From the NCBI GenBank assembly GCA_021783855.1, contig JAJXTL010000017.1, forward strand, positions 1 through 31,655: a stretch of DNA of 31,655 bases, read 5' to 3'. The position numbers were made by a program, and so were the translations under genes. Positions 17,391 through 25,993 of this stretch are shown one piece after another (position 1 is the stretch's first letter; the number at the start of each line of letters is the position of its first letter). Below the pieces are notes generated by a model. It did not search any database. It worked only from the letters and a program-made list of their open reading frames with translations, and was not told the origin of the DNA. The stretch comes from Pseudomonadota bacterium. Lineage in GTDB: Bacteria; Pseudomonadota; Gammaproteobacteria; Burkholderiales; Gallionellaceae.

Positions 17391-17419
17391 ACATTACTAC
17401 GGTATTTATTTTAAGTCAA
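17391..17419 (-). promoter_or_regulatory. Sigma-70-like promoter for the candidate sRNA
   Basis: TTGACT (17419-17414) and TAATGT (17396-17391) on the minus strand, separated by 17 bp. It points to a start near 17384, right before the first hairpin. Confidence 0.6.
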
Positions 17420-17444
17420 CTAAAATAGTGCGGTATTATCAAAA

Positions 17445-18194
17445 TCATCCCCCTGCTCCAGCCATCAGCTGATTTTCCAGCCAGATAAAGGTGCCCATGC
17501 GTCCGGTCACGCCATCGCGGCGGTAGGAAAAAAACAGATCAGATTCTCCGTAAGTGCAACGATTGCCGCCGTAAACCTGGGCTACGCCGAGTGCATGCAA
17601 ACGTCCGCGTGCCAGCGCATAAATGTCGGCGTGCCATTTTTCGGGTGCGCCGGGAGTAAATGCGCTAGCCGCTGTCGCATCTGCATCCACAAACGCCGCG
17701 CGCACCTCATTCCCTACTTCAAATGCCGGCTGACTGATCGACGGCCCCAGCCAGGCCAGCAAATTTTCCGGCGCCACCCCCATCGCAAGCACAGCCGCCT
17801 CGATCACACCTGCCGCAAGCCCCCGCCATCCGGCATGCACTGCCGCCACCACACTACCCTGTTTATCGCACAATAACAGCGGCAGGCAATCGGCGGTCAT
17901 CACCACGCAAACCCCGCGACGTGCGATGCAGGCATCGGCACGCGGCACACAGGACGCATGGTCGGCATCCGCTACCGCGGTGCCATGCACTTGCTCCAGC
18001 CAGACCGGCTCACTGGGCAAGATGCCGTTAAGCAACATGCGGTTGCGCGCCACCGCAAGCGGTGCATCGCCCACATGAGCGCCGAGATTAAGGCTTTCGT
18101 AAGGTGCGACGCTGACACCACCGAAGCGGGTGGTCTGTATCGCCCTGACATTCGCCGGCGCCGGCCAGTCGGGCAAAATGTAAAGCGGATTCAC
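17445..18194 (-). CDS. pgeF: PgeF/YfiH family purine nucleoside phosphorylase (laccase domain)
   Basis: A 249-residue member of the YfiH/PgeF (multicopper polyphenol oxidase-like) family. Members act as zinc purine nucleoside phosphorylases/adenosine deaminases and have been linked to peptidoglycan editing. Conserved segments include TTRFGGVS, LEQVHGTAV, VMTADCLPLLL and AVHAGWRGLAAGV, which hold the metal-ligand His and Cys. The start is a GTG at 18194, 14 bp after the rluD stop; the AGAGGA ribosome site lies at the edge of a palindromic repeat. It is co-oriented with rluD. Confidence 0.92.
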   Translation of the reverse strand: MNPLYILPDWPAPANVRAIQTTRFGGVSVAPYESLNLGAHVGDAPLAVARNRMLLNGILPSEPVWLEQVHGTAVADADHASCVPRADACIARRGVCVVMTADCLPLLLCDKQGSVVAAVHAGWRGLAAGVIEAAVLAMGVAPENLLAWLGPSISQPAFEVGNEVRAAFVDADATAASAFTPGAPEKWHADIYALARGRLHALGVAQVYGGNRCTYGESDLFFSYRRDGVTGRMGTFIWLENQLMAGAGG

Positions 18195-18208
18195 AACTAT
18201 CCTCTTCC

Positions 18209-19213
18209 CTACCCCTCTCCCGCGAGCGGGCGAGAGGAAATTATTTCACCGATCTGTTTGAGCAACTGCTGCATATCATCAGGCATAGGCACGTGCCATT
18301 CCATGATTTCGCCCGTAACCGGATGCTCCAGTGCCAGACGGGTGGCGTGCAACGCCTGACGCGGAAAACGGGTTAACAGATCACGCAGTTGCGGCACACA
18401 TTTCTGCGGCCCCTTCAGGTAGACGCTGTCGCCGACCAGGGGATGTCTGAGATAGGTCATGTGCACGCGTATCTGGTGGGTGCGACCGGTCTCCAGGGTG
18501 CAACGCAACAGTGTGCAACTGGGGAATGCTCTTTCGACCTTGTAGTGCGTCACCGCAGGCTTACCGGTTTCAATCACCGCCATCTTCACGCGATTCGACG
18601 GATGTCTGCCTATCGGCTGATCCACGTAGCCGCCATGTTGCAACTCACCGTGCACCAGCGCCAGATATTCACGTTTCACGCTGCGCTCCTGCAATTGACG
18701 AACCAGATTCGTTTGTGCAATCAGCGTCTTGGCTACCACCAGCAAGCCGCTGGTGTCCTTGTCCAGACGATGCACGATACCGGCGCGCGGCACGCACGCC
18801 AGTTGCGGCGCATGATGCAGCAGCGCATTGAGCAGCGTACCTTGCCAGTTACCGCTGCCGGGATGCACCACCAGACCAACCGGCTTGTTGATGACCAGCA
18901 AAGTCTCATCCTCGTAGACAATATCCAGCGGAATATCCTCCGCCGAGTAGGGCTGTTCGGATATCTCAACCTGCGGCAGCACCTCCAGTTTTTCGCCACC
19001 CCACACTTTCTGTTTTGAAATGGCAGGCGCACCGTCCAGCAGCACTTGTTGCTGAGCAACCCACTCCTGCAGGCGGCTGCGCGAATACTCAGGCAGCAAT
19101 TTGGCCAGCGCCTGATCCAGGCGCAGGCCGGTACATTCGGCGGGAACGACAAAATGGATTACATCGTCGGCGGGTGCGTTATAATCGCACAAATTTTTTT
19201 CGGATTCAGTCAT
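18209..19213 (-). CDS. rluD: 23S rRNA pseudouridine synthase RluD
   Basis: A 334-residue enzyme making pseudouridines in helix 69 of 23S rRNA. It has an N-terminal S4 RNA-binding domain (about 25-90), then the catalytic domain with HRLDKDTSG (148-156; catalytic Asp D151). The start at 19213 overlaps the start codon of divergent bamD; longer frames to 19312 run antisense through bamD and are rejected. The last codons (SSRPLAGEG and stop) come from a palindromic repeat, so the native C-terminus was probably replaced. rluD/bamD divergence is common in betaproteobacteria. Confidence 0.95.
   Translation of the reverse strand: MTESEKNLCDYNAPADDVIHFVVPAECTGLRLDQALAKLLPEYSRSRLQEWVAQQQVLLDGAPAISKQKVWGGEKLEVLPQVEISEQPYSAEDIPLDIVYEDETLLVINKPVGLVVHPGSGNWQGTLLNALLHHAPQLACVPRAGIVHRLDKDTSGLLVVAKTLIAQTNLVRQLQERSVKREYLALVHGELQHGGYVDQPIGRHPSNRVKMAVIETGKPAVTHYKVERAFPSCTLLRCTLETGRTHQIRVHMTYLRHPLVGDSVYLKGPQKCVPQLRDLLTRFPRQALHATRLALEHPVTGEIMEWHVPMPDDMQQLLKQIGEIISSRPLAGEG
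18214..18237. repeat. Palindromic repeat, copy E (rluD 3' end)
   Basis: CCTCTC pairs with GAGAGG around an inner CCGC/GCGG stem. It resembles the second palindrome of the elements in ccmH and hupF, and the C-rich/G-rich palindromes dispersed in many proteobacterial genomes. It encodes the RluD C-terminus (PLAGEG, same frame as LPEGEG in CcmH) and borders the pgeF ribosome site. Confidence 0.65.
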
Positions 19214-20006
19214 GCGCCATAGTTTAGCCGTATTTTTGTTATTTACGTTAACTGCTTGCAGTTTGTTTAGCCCGCTGCCTGAGGGGGATGCGCCGGATGC
19301 CGCCAAACACATGTCCGCAGAAGAGCTCTACCACAAGGCAAAAGGCGATCTGGACGATGGCAACTTCACTGACGCAATCAAATCATATGAAACGCTACAG
19401 TCCCGGTTTCCCTACGGACAATACGCGCAACAGTCCATGCTGGAAATGGCCTACGCCTATTATCGCACTGGCGAGCCTGAGCCTGCCATTTCCACAGCAG
19501 ACCGCTTCATCAAGCAGTTTCCGAACAACCAGCATGTGGATTATGCCTACTACGTCAAGGGGCTGGCAACATTCAACGGCGAACTGAGCATGTTGAGTTC
19601 CATCTCAGGCCAGGATGCGTCCGAACGCGACCCGCAATCCGTACAGGAGTCGTTTGATGCATTCAAGGAATTGATCACGCGTTTCCCCAACAGTAAATAC
19701 ACGCCGGACGCCCGTGTGCGCATGCAATATCTGGTCAATGAGCTGGCAAGACATGAGTTACACATTGCCACATACTACATGCGCCGAGGTGCTTACATTG
19801 CCGCAGTGAACCGGGCGCAAGACATACTCAGGCAATATCCGAACAGCCCGTCGACACGAGATGCACTAGGCGTCATGATCACCTCCTACGATGCGATGGG
19901 CTTGACGGAGTTGCGCGATGGCGCCAAACAGGTGCTTGCCGACAACACTGCCCCGACACATATTGCCGACAAACCTGCCCAGCCCTGGTGGCAATTCTGG
20001 AGATGA
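19212..20006 (+). CDS. bamD: Outer membrane assembly lipoprotein BamD
   Basis: A 264-residue lipoprotein of the BAM complex that inserts beta-barrel proteins in the outer membrane. A lipoprotein signal ends in LTAC (C16), followed by five TPR-like repeats, including YHKAKGDLDDGNFTDAIKSY and the RFPYGQYAQQSMLEMAYAYY repeat. Length is typical. Its ATG overlaps that of divergent rluD by two bases, so promoters must lie in the opposing gene or in its leader. It ends by ATGA overlap with the Nudix gene. Confidence 0.95.
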   Translation: MRHSLAVFLLFTLTACSLFSPLPEGDAPDAAKHMSAEELYHKAKGDLDDGNFTDAIKSYETLQSRFPYGQYAQQSMLEMAYAYYRTGEPEPAISTADRFIKQFPNNQHVDYAYYVKGLATFNGELSMLSSISGQDASERDPQSVQESFDAFKELITRFPNSKYTPDARVRMQYLVNELARHELHIATYYMRRGAYIAAVNRAQDILRQYPNSPSTRDALGVMITSYDAMGLTELRDGAKQVLADNTAPTHIADKPAQPWWQFWR

Positions 20007-20548
20007 AATATTGTTCCGCCTGTGGCGCCGCCGTTGAATTTCGCATCCCCGCGGACGACAACAGGGCGCGCCACATCTGCTCCGCTTGCAACATGATCCA
20101 TTACCAGAATCCCAGAATGGTAATCGGTTCAATTCCTCAATGGGAAGACAAAGTGCTGCTATGCCGCCGTGCCATCGAGCCGCAATATGGCAAATGGACA
20201 TTGCCGGGCGGTTTCATGGAAAACGGCGAAACCACCGCTCAGGCGGCGATACGCGAGACGCTGGAAGAAGCCTGCGCGCGCATCGCGATTATCGATTTGT
20301 ATTCGATGTACAGCCTGCCCTACATCAATCAGGTTCACCTGTTGTTCAGAGCCGAACTGCTCGATCTGAATTTTGGCCCCGGACAGGAAAGTCTTGAGGT
20401 AAAATTGTTCAGTGGAACAGAAATTCCCTGGGATGAACTGGCCTTTCGTCCGGTACGCTACAGTCTGGAGCATTACTTTGCCGAACGCGGCAAGGGGCAG
20501 TTTACCCTGCACACAGGTGAACTCGTGCCTATCCCCCATCCCGCCTGA
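20003..20548 (+). CDS. Zinc-ribbon Nudix hydrolase
   Basis: A 181-residue protein with an N-terminal zinc ribbon (C4, C7, C26, C29) and a Nudix domain. The Nudix box spans about residues 70-92: G70, E76, R84-E85 and E88-E89 fit GX5EX7REUXEE, with Cys at the usual Gly position near the end. Zinc-ribbon Nudix enzymes of this type hydrolyse nucleoside diphosphate derivatives such as NADH or ADP-ribose; the substrate here is not known. The start at 20003 overlaps the bamD stop (ATGA); a GTG at 19988 is less likely. Confidence 0.88.
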   Translation: MKYCSACGAAVEFRIPADDNRARHICSACNMIHYQNPRMVIGSIPQWEDKVLLCRRAIEPQYGKWTLPGGFMENGETTAQAAIRETLEEACARIAIIDLYSMYSLPYINQVHLLFRAELLDLNFGPGQESLEVKLFSGTEIPWDELAFRPVRYSLEHYFAERGKGQFTLHTGELVPIPHPA

Positions 20549-20569
20549 GGACTACAGTTTTGGCAGCCC

Positions 20570-20593
20570 GCCGGGCTCATAAAAAAGCCCGGC
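20570..20593. repeat. GC-rich inverted repeat downstream of the Nudix gene
   Basis: A perfect 8-bp stem, GCCGGGCT with AGCCCGGC, has an A-rich loop. No T tract follows on the plus strand, so it is at best a weak terminator. Confidence 0.35.
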
Positions 20594-20620
20594 CCAGTGC
20601 AGTAATCTAAACAACCGAGA

Positions 20621-20626
20621 TATAAT
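20621..20626 (+). promoter_or_regulatory. Putative -10 element for mlaA
   Basis: A perfect TATAAT, 29 bp upstream of the mlaA ATG, with a weak -35. It suggests mlaA can be transcribed separately from bamD. Confidence 0.45.
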
Positions 20627-20654
20627 CACCAACCTCCCCTGCTCCGAGACCAAC

Positions 20655-21416
20655 ATGAACCTCATACGCCTTTTTCTCGCACTCGCCATCGTTGGACTGA
20701 CCGGCTGTGCCACACGCGCTAGCAACCCGGCCGACCCGCTGGAGTCATTCAACCGCGGGGTGTACAAGTTTAACGATACCTTGGATAAGGCCGTCGCCAA
20801 GCCCGTCGCTCAAGGTTATGAGAAGATCATGCCGGATACAGGAAAAATCCTCGTGACAAATTTTTTCTCCAACCTGAATGACGTAATCGTTACAGTCAAC
20901 GACCTGCTGCAACTCAAGCTCACGCAGGGTTTCTCGGATGGTATGCGCGTGCTGGTCAACTCCACCATCGGCATCGGCGGACTGGTCGATGTCGCCTCAA
21001 TGCATCTGGACAGGCACAATGAGGACTTCGGTCAGACACTGGGCTACTGGGGTTTAAAAAGCGGACCCTATCTCATGTTGCCGATATTTGGACCCAGCTC
21101 GTTCCGCGACAGTGTGGGCCTCACTGTAGACAGTTACACGAGCGTAATTTATCGTGTCCCGAACATGCGCACCCGCAATCAGTTGTATCTGACCCAAATG
21201 ATCGATCAACGCGCGCAATTGCTGACCGACGAGAAGGTCATGGAAGGAGCCATACTGGACCGCTACGCTTTCATCCGAGACGCTTACTTGCAGCGACGGC
21301 AGAATCTGGTCTATGACGGTAATCCGCCGCACGACCCCTATGAAGATGAGCCCGAAGACGCGCCAGCAGACGCGCCGGCACCACCAGTCGCACCGGCACC
21401 CAAACCAACCCCGTGA
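20655..21416 (+). CDS. mlaA: Outer membrane lipid asymmetry lipoprotein MlaA (VacJ)
   Basis: A 253-residue outer-membrane lipoprotein that removes misplaced phospholipids from the outer leaflet and passes them to MlaC. The lipobox is LTGC (C18). Family segments include DPLESFNRGVYKFNDTLD, FFSNLNDVIVTVNDLLQ, and GYWGLKSGPYLMLPIFGPSS. The C-terminal tail (about 232-253) is a low-complexity Asp/Ala/Pro stretch, likely a flexible extension. It has its own -10 element and a downstream terminator. Confidence 0.95.
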   Translation: MNLIRLFLALAIVGLTGCATRASNPADPLESFNRGVYKFNDTLDKAVAKPVAQGYEKIMPDTGKILVTNFFSNLNDVIVTVNDLLQLKLTQGFSDGMRVLVNSTIGIGGLVDVASMHLDRHNEDFGQTLGYWGLKSGPYLMLPIFGPSSFRDSVGLTVDSYTSVIYRVPNMRTRNQLYLTQMIDQRAQLLTDEKVMEGAILDRYAFIRDAYLQRRQNLVYDGNPPHDPYEDEPEDAPADAPAPPVAPAPKPTP

Positions 21417-21435
21417 CACCTGAAAAGGCCAAACC

Positions 21436-21492
21436 CTCAGCCCGCTTGCAGACAGCTTTAACGAACTGCCGGCGGGCTGTTGAGTTTTGTTT
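21436..21492 (+). terminator. Rho-independent terminator after mlaA
   Basis: CTCAGCCCGC (21436-21445) pairs with GCGGGCTG..GAG (21472-21484), with two unpaired bases in the right arm. The loop can form an inner hairpin. A T-rich tract (TTTTGTTTTTT) follows. Confidence 0.75.
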
Positions 21493-21819
21493 TTTATGCT
21501 AAGTAATACATTGATTATCAACGATAAGTGTATCTTCTTAGATTGTTGAAACACAAATAAAATCAATTAGTTGCAAAATAACTCCGGCTGTCTGCCTGAT
21601 TTCGCCTATAGCGAGATATCACCAATGCCTAATTCCCAGGCTATTTAAATCTCATCCATATTAAGTCCCGACGATTTTTATTGACGGATTACGATTTTAA
21701 ATCTGCCGTATTGCCGTTTCTCGCCGATTCCCACTGTTACGACTTAACGTCACCCTAATACCGACCGGTTTTGCGTCAGGATCGTCGTCATTCGTTACGC
21801 TCTGCACGATAGTTGTGGC

Positions 21820-21836
21820 TGGCAACTTACTTGCCA
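21820..21836. promoter_or_regulatory. Candidate upstream activator site
   Basis: A perfect palindrome, TGGCAA-N5-TTGCCA, centred about 143 bp upstream of the predicted sigma-54 start. This is a usual distance for an NtrC/HoxA/HupR-type activator. The binding protein is inferred only. Confidence 0.4.
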
Positions 21837-21902
21837 CCCCGGCAGGATGAATCTGTCTGGTGTTTCCATATTCAATTTGTTCATAATCTGGCGTTATTTT
21901 AC

Positions 21903-21915
21903 TAACTAATTGATT
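21903..21915 (-). promoter_or_regulatory. IHF site upstream of hupS
   Basis: AATCAATTAGTTA on the minus strand matches the IHF consensus WATCAANNNNTTR at every position. It ends 31 bp before the -24 GG. Confidence 0.6.
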
Positions 21916-21943
21916 AATAATAAGATTATTTTAATTGTTGTGC

Positions 21944-21961
21944 CTGGCACGAAAGTTGAAT
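21944..21961 (+). promoter_or_regulatory. Sigma-54 promoter for hupSLC
   Basis: TGGCACGAAAGTTGA: -24 GG at 21946-21947 and -12 GA at 21958-21959 with the required 10-bp gap. It matches TGGCACG-N4-TTGCW except GA for GC at -12. Predicted start near 21971, giving a leader of about 100 nt to hupS. Confidence 0.7.
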
Positions 21962-22070
21962 ACAACTAGCATCGATAGCAGATTGATCGTGGTGTCGAGA
22001 ACAGGATTGGGCGGGCATTGTTCGGTTTGCATAAAACATGCTGTGAATAGCGATAAAAAAGGGGGCGACA

Positions 22071-23153
22071 ATGGAAATTGAGACTTTTTACGAAGTAATG
22101 AAACGGCAGGGGATTACACGGCGCAGTTTCCTGAAATTTTGCAGTTTGACCGCCGCATCATTGGGGCTTGCACCAAGCTTTGCGCCGAAAATTGCGCATG
22201 CGATGGAAACCAAGCCGCGCACGCCGGTGATCTGGCTGCACGGACTGGAGTGCACCTGCTGCTCCGAATCCTTCATTCGTTCGGCGCACCCGCTGACCAA
22301 GGATGTCGTGCTTTCCATGATTTCGCTCGATTATGACGATACCCTGATGGCGGCAGCGGGTTACCAGGCTGAGGAAATCATTGCCGACATCAGAAAAAAG
22401 TACAAAGGCAACTTTATCCTGGCAGTGGAAGGCAACCCGCCGCTCAACGAAGACGGCATGTACTGCATTCAAGGCGGACGTCCATTTGTCGAGGTGCTGA
22501 AGGAAACGGCCGCCGATGCCAAAGCCATTATCTCCTGGGGATCATGCGCTTCATGGGGCTGCGTACAAGCGGCCAAGCCGAATCCGACGCGTGCGACCCC
22601 GGTGCATAAAGTCATCACCGACAAGCCCATCATCAAGGTGCCGGGATGCCCGCCTATCGCGGAAGTCATGACGGCGGTGATCACCTATATGCTGACCTTC
22701 GATCGCATCCCCGAGCTTGATCGTCAGGGGCGTCCCAAGATGTTCTACGGTCAGCGTATCCACGACAAGTGTTATCGCCGCGCCCACTTCGATGCGGGCC
22801 AGTTCGTCGAGCAATGGGATGACGATGCCGCGCGCAAAGGTTACTGCCTATACAAGATGGGCTGCAAGGGGCCAACCACTTACAACGCCTGCTCCACGGT
22901 ACGCTGGAACGACGGGGTGTCCTTCCCGATTCAATCCGGCCACGGCTGCATCGGCTGTTCCGAAGACGGTTTCTGGGATAAGGGCGGCTTCTATAACCGC
23001 GTTACCGGCATCAATCAGTTCGGCATCGAAGCCAATGCCGACAAGGTGGGTGAAACGGTCGCCGGTGTGGTGGGTGTCGCCATCGCGGCACATGCCGCAG
23101 CCAGTGCGCTGAGCCGCGCACGCCACAAAGATCAGAACAAGGAGGGCAACTAA
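22071..23153 (+). CDS. hupS: [NiFe]-hydrogenase small subunit, O2-tolerant type
   Basis: A 360-residue electron-transfer subunit of a membrane-bound uptake hydrogenase. A Tat signal (TRRSFLK, R17-R18) ends at AHA (42-44). Proximal cluster cysteines are C61, C63, C64, C159, C164 and C193; these equal positions 17, 19, 20, 115, 120 and 149 of mature E. coli Hyd-1. The extra pair (19 and 120) marks the [4Fe-3S] cluster of O2-tolerant enzymes. Medial and distal cluster ligands follow (H231, C234, C259, C265 and the [13 protein letters not shown] region). A C-terminal helix (about 328-350) anchors it to the cytochrome b subunit. Confidence 0.97.
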   Translation: MEIETFYEVMKRQGITRRSFLKFCSLTAASLGLAPSFAPKIAHAMETKPRTPVIWLHGLECTCCSESFIRSAHPLTKDVVLSMISLDYDDTLMAAAGYQAEEIIADIRKKYKGNFILAVEGNPPLNEDGMYCIQGGRPFVEVLKETAADAKAIISWGSCASWGCVQAAKPNPTRATPVHKVITDKPIIKVPGCPPIAEVMTAVITYMLTFDRIPELDRQGRPKMFYGQRIHDKCYRRAHFDAGQFVEQWDDDAARKGYCLYKMGCKGPTTYNACSTVRWNDGVSFPIQSGHGCIGCSEDGFWDKGGFYNRVTGINQFGIEANADKVGETVAGVVGVAIAAHAAASALSRARHKDQNKEGN

Positions 23154-23155
23154 TC

Positions 23156-24955
23156 ATGACAGCGTATGAAACACAGGGCTTCAAGCTCGACAACTCTGGC
23201 CGCCGCGTGGTGGTCGATCCGGTTTGCCGCATCGAGGGTCATTTACGCGTCGAGGTCAATCTCGATGCCGATAATGTGATCCGCAACGCAGTGTCCACCG
23301 GCACCATGTGGCGCGGTCTGGAAGTAATCCTCAAGGGCCGCGACCCGCGCGACGCCTGGGCTTTCACCGAACGCATCTGCGGCGTCTGCACCGGCACCCA
23401 TGCGTTAACTTCGGTGCGTGCGGTGGAGGACGCGCTGTCCATTCAGATTCCCGAAAACGCCAACACCATCCGCAACATCATGCAGCTGAATCTGTATGTG
23501 CATGACCATCTGGTGCATTTTTATCACTTGCATGCGCTGGACTGGGTGGATGTGGTGTCCGCCTTAAAAGCCGACCCGAAGAAAACTTCGGAGCTTGCGC
23601 AAAGCATTTCCGACTGGCCGCTGTCGTCCCCAGGCTATTTCCGCGATGTTCAGAACCGCCTGAAGAAATTTGTCGAATCCGGACAGCTAGGTCCCTTCAG
23701 CAACGGTTACTGGGGAAGCCCCGCCTACAAGCTGCCGCCTGAAGCCAACCTGATGGCGGTGACGCATTATCTGGAAGCGCTGGATTTCCAGAAGGAGATC
23801 GTCAAGGTACATACCATCTTCGGCGGCAAGAATCCGCATCCCAACTGGCTGGTGGGCGGCGTGCCGTGCGCCATCAACCTGAACGATGTCGGGGCGGTGG
23901 GTGCGATCAACATGGAACGCCTGAATCTGGTCAAGAGCATCATCGACCGTACGCGCGAGTTCGTTGAAAAAGTCTATGTGCCCGACCTGCTGGCGATTGC
24001 TTCCTTTTACAAGGACTGGACCTTCGGCGGCGGCCTGTCGTCCAAAAATATCATGTCCTACGGCGATGTGCCGGGCAAAGCGAACGACTATTCGGCCGCG
24101 AACCTGTTGTTGCCGCGCGGTGCGATCATCAATGGCGATCTTTCTCATGTGCACGAGATCGACCTGCGCAATCCGGACGAGATACAGGAATTCGTATCCC
24201 ATTCCTGGTACAAATATCCGGACGAGAGCAAAGGGCTGCATCCCTGGGACGGCGTCACCGAGCCCAACTATCATCCCGAAGGGCCCAATTTCAAGGGCAC
24301 GCGAACCAAAATCGAACAGCTCGACGAAAGCGCCAAATATTCGTGGATCAAGGCGCCGCGCTGGAAGGGCAACGCGATGGAAGTCGGGCCCTTGTCGCGC
24401 ATGGTGTTAGGCTATGTGCAACCCACACAATACCCGTTCATCAAGGACACCATAGACAGCGTGCTCAAGAAGCTCGACCTGCCGGTCACCGCCCTCTTTT
24501 CCACACTGGGACGCACGGCGGCGCGCGGCATCGAAACCCTTTATTGCGCGAAATTGCAGGAAGAACAGTTCGACAAGCTGATCGCGAATCTGAAGGCGGG
24601 CGATTCGGCAACCGCCAATGTCGAAAAATGGGAGCCATCCAGTTGGCCGAAAGCGGCCAAAGGCGTCGGTTTTACCGAAGCGCCGCGTGGATCGCTGGGA
24701 CACTGGGTGAAGATCAAGGATAGCAAGATCGAGAACTACCAGTGCGTGGTGCCGACCACCTGGAACGGCAGCCCGCGCGATCCCAAGGGCCAGATCGGAG
24801 CTTTTGAAGCTGCGCTGATGAATACGCCGCTGGCGAAAGCCGATCAGCCGCTGGAAATCCTGCGCACCCTGCACAGTTTCGACCCGTGTCTGGCCTGCTC
24901 CACGCATGTCATGTCACCGGACGGGCAGGAGCTGAGCCGTGTCACGGTACGCTAA
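23156..24955 (+). CDS. hupL: [NiFe]-hydrogenase large subunit
   Basis: A 599-residue catalytic subunit holding the NiFe(CN)2CO site; it oxidises H2 in the periplasm. The Ni ligands are in RICGVC (C75, C78) and DPCLAC (C578, C581), with H584 next. The 15 residues after H584 form the C-terminal extension removed by the HupD protease once Ni is loaded. Conserved [11 protein letters not shown] is at about 24-34. It is exported with HupS by the Tat signal of the small subunit. AAGGAGGG lies in the 3' end of hupS, upstream of the start. Confidence 0.97.
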   Translation: MTAYETQGFKLDNSGRRVVVDPVCRIEGHLRVEVNLDADNVIRNAVSTGTMWRGLEVILKGRDPRDAWAFTERICGVCTGTHALTSVRAVEDALSIQIPENANTIRNIMQLNLYVHDHLVHFYHLHALDWVDVVSALKADPKKTSELAQSISDWPLSSPGYFRDVQNRLKKFVESGQLGPFSNGYWGSPAYKLPPEANLMAVTHYLEALDFQKEIVKVHTIFGGKNPHPNWLVGGVPCAINLNDVGAVGAINMERLNLVKSIIDRTREFVEKVYVPDLLAIASFYKDWTFGGGLSSKNIMSYGDVPGKANDYSAANLLLPRGAIINGDLSHVHEIDLRNPDEIQEFVSHSWYKYPDESKGLHPWDGVTEPNYHPEGPNFKGTRTKIEQLDESAKYSWIKAPRWKGNAMEVGPLSRMVLGYVQPTQYPFIKDTIDSVLKKLDLPVTALFSTLGRTAARGIETLYCAKLQEEQFDKLIANLKAGDSATANVEKWEPSSWPKAAKGVGFTEAPRGSLGHWVKIKDSKIENYQCVVPTTWNGSPRDPKGQIGAFEAALMNTPLAKADQPLEILRTLHSFDPCLACSTHVMSPDGQELSRVTVR

Positions 24956-24974
24956 CGCGCAAAAGGAGAATGCC

Positions 24975-25664
24975 ATGATAGTCAAAACGATGGATGAAAC
25001 GGCTGCCGGCACCACGGTGTACGTGTATGAGGCGCCGGTCAGACTGTGGCACTGGATAAGCGCGCTGTGTATTGTGGTGCTGGCGATCACGGGTTATTTT
25101 ATCGCAAGTCCCCTGCCCAGCGTGTCCGGTGAGGCGAGTGAACATTTTCTGATGGGTTACATACGCTTTGCCCATTTTGCTGCGGCCTATATTTTTGCGA
25201 TCGGTTTTGTTGCGCGCATCTACTGGGCGGTGGTGGGCAACCGCAACGCCCGGCAGTTGTTTGTGCCGCCGCCAGTGTTTAACCTGGACTGGTGGGCGGG
25301 GATGTTTCAGGAAGTGCGCTGGTACTTATTTCTGGAGAAGGAGCCGAGAAAGTACGTAGGCCATAACCCGCTGGCGCTGCTGTTCATGTTCATCGCCATC
25401 ACGCTGGGCGGCCTGTTCATGATCGTAACCGGATTCGCGCTGTATGGCGAAGGCGCGCAAGGCTGGTCGCATGCGCTGTTCACCAGTTGGGTCATTCCCT
25501 TGTTCGGCCAGAGTCAGGATGTGCATACCTGGCATCACATGGTGGCATGGGGTATCGTCTGGTTCATCATGCTGCATGTCTATGCCGCGATCCGCGAAGA
25601 CATCATGTCGCCGCAAACCATGGTCAGCGCCATCATCAGCGGATACCGGTCATTTCGGAAATAG
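24975..25664 (+). CDS. hupC: Hydrogenase cytochrome b subunit
   Basis: A 229-residue di-heme cytochrome b with four main membrane helices that takes electrons from HupS and reduces quinone. Candidate heme ligands are H26 (RLWHW), H67 (RFAHFA), H184/H187/H188 (DVHTWHH) and H201 (MLHVY). I start at 24975 because AAGGAG lies 5 bp before it; a frame extension to 24939 overlaps hupL and lacks a ribosome site. It is the last gene before a strong terminator. Confidence 0.94.
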   Translation: MIVKTMDETAAGTTVYVYEAPVRLWHWISALCIVVLAITGYFIASPLPSVSGEASEHFLMGYIRFAHFAAAYIFAIGFVARIYWAVVGNRNARQLFVPPPVFNLDWWAGMFQEVRWYLFLEKEPRKYVGHNPLALLFMFIAITLGGLFMIVTGFALYGEGAQGWSHALFTSWVIPLFGQSQDVHTWHHMVAWGIVWFIMLHVYAAIREDIMSPQTMVSAIISGYRSFRK

Positions 25665-25713
25665 CTGAGCAATAATCGCCGCGCCTCTTCTTCCCCGGGG
25701 CGGGCTTGATCTG

Positions 25714-25738
25714 ACGCGGGCTTTGGCCCGCGTTTTTT
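25714..25738 (+). terminator. Rho-independent terminator after hupC
   Basis: Perfect 8-bp stem ACGCGGGC/GCCCGCGT (25714-25721 with 25726-25733), TTTG loop, then a T run. It separates hupSLC from the hupD unit. Confidence 0.88.
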
Positions 25739-25802
25739 ATATCGGCGGGTAATATTGTCAAAGTGGTGGTGGGTGTCGTAATAGGTTGGCCAAGAACGCT
25801 AG

Positions 25803-25989
25803 TGAACCGCTGATTTAATCCGTTCGTGGTTAAGTAATGACTTAGCGCAGGTTTATCGCGCTTAGCTCAATACTTAGTCGTTTTACCAGAGCCTGTCGAA
25901 CCATGAGCGGATTAAATGTTTATAATTCAATTTGTTGTGGTCACCCTTCGACAAGCTCTGGGCGAACGGTTGATTTATTCAGCGCTTCC
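25803..25989. mobile_element. MITE-like element, about 187 bp
   Basis: The ends form imperfect inverted repeats (GAAsCGCTGAwTwAATC type, then CGTTCG), each next to a CTAG tetranucleotide (25799-25802 and 25990-25993) that could be a target duplication. A 4-bp YTAR target and such ends are reminiscent of the IS5 family; this is tentative. No transposase is encoded. Inside lies a second inverted pair (CAGAGCCTGTCGAA, about 25889, and TTCGACAAGCTCTG, about 25947), which resembles a repeat dispersed in many proteobacterial genomes. Confidence 0.55.
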
Positions 25990-25993
25990 CTAG

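Larger units (their letters stand above)
21493..21943. other. AT-rich regulatory region upstream of hupS
   Basis: No convincing ORF. It contains the candidate activator site and the IHF site listed below. The lower GC than the flanking genes fits a regulatory region. Confidence 0.5.

Noticed and set aside
19270..19300. SPLPEGD peptide in the BamD N-terminus resembling the repeat-encoded LPEGEG
   Set aside because: The DNA lacks the palindrome and flanks of the repeat, so the similarity is probably chance.
19214..19312. Extended RluD N-terminus up to 19312
   Set aside because: It runs antisense through the bamD signal peptide and adds nothing of the RluD family. ATG 19213 gives the expected N-terminus.
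20570..20593. GC-rich inverted repeat as terminator of the bamD-Nudix unit
   Set aside because: No T tract follows the stem on the plus strand; kept only as an inverted repeat.
21498..21530. TTGATTATCAA upstream of hupS as an FNR site
   Set aside because: The half-sites are one base apart, whereas FNR needs a 4-bp gap.
25868..25880. CTTAGTCG in the MITE-like element, reverse complement of the conserved CGACTAAG of the hairpin repeat
   Set aside because: Only eight bases match and the rest of the element is absent.
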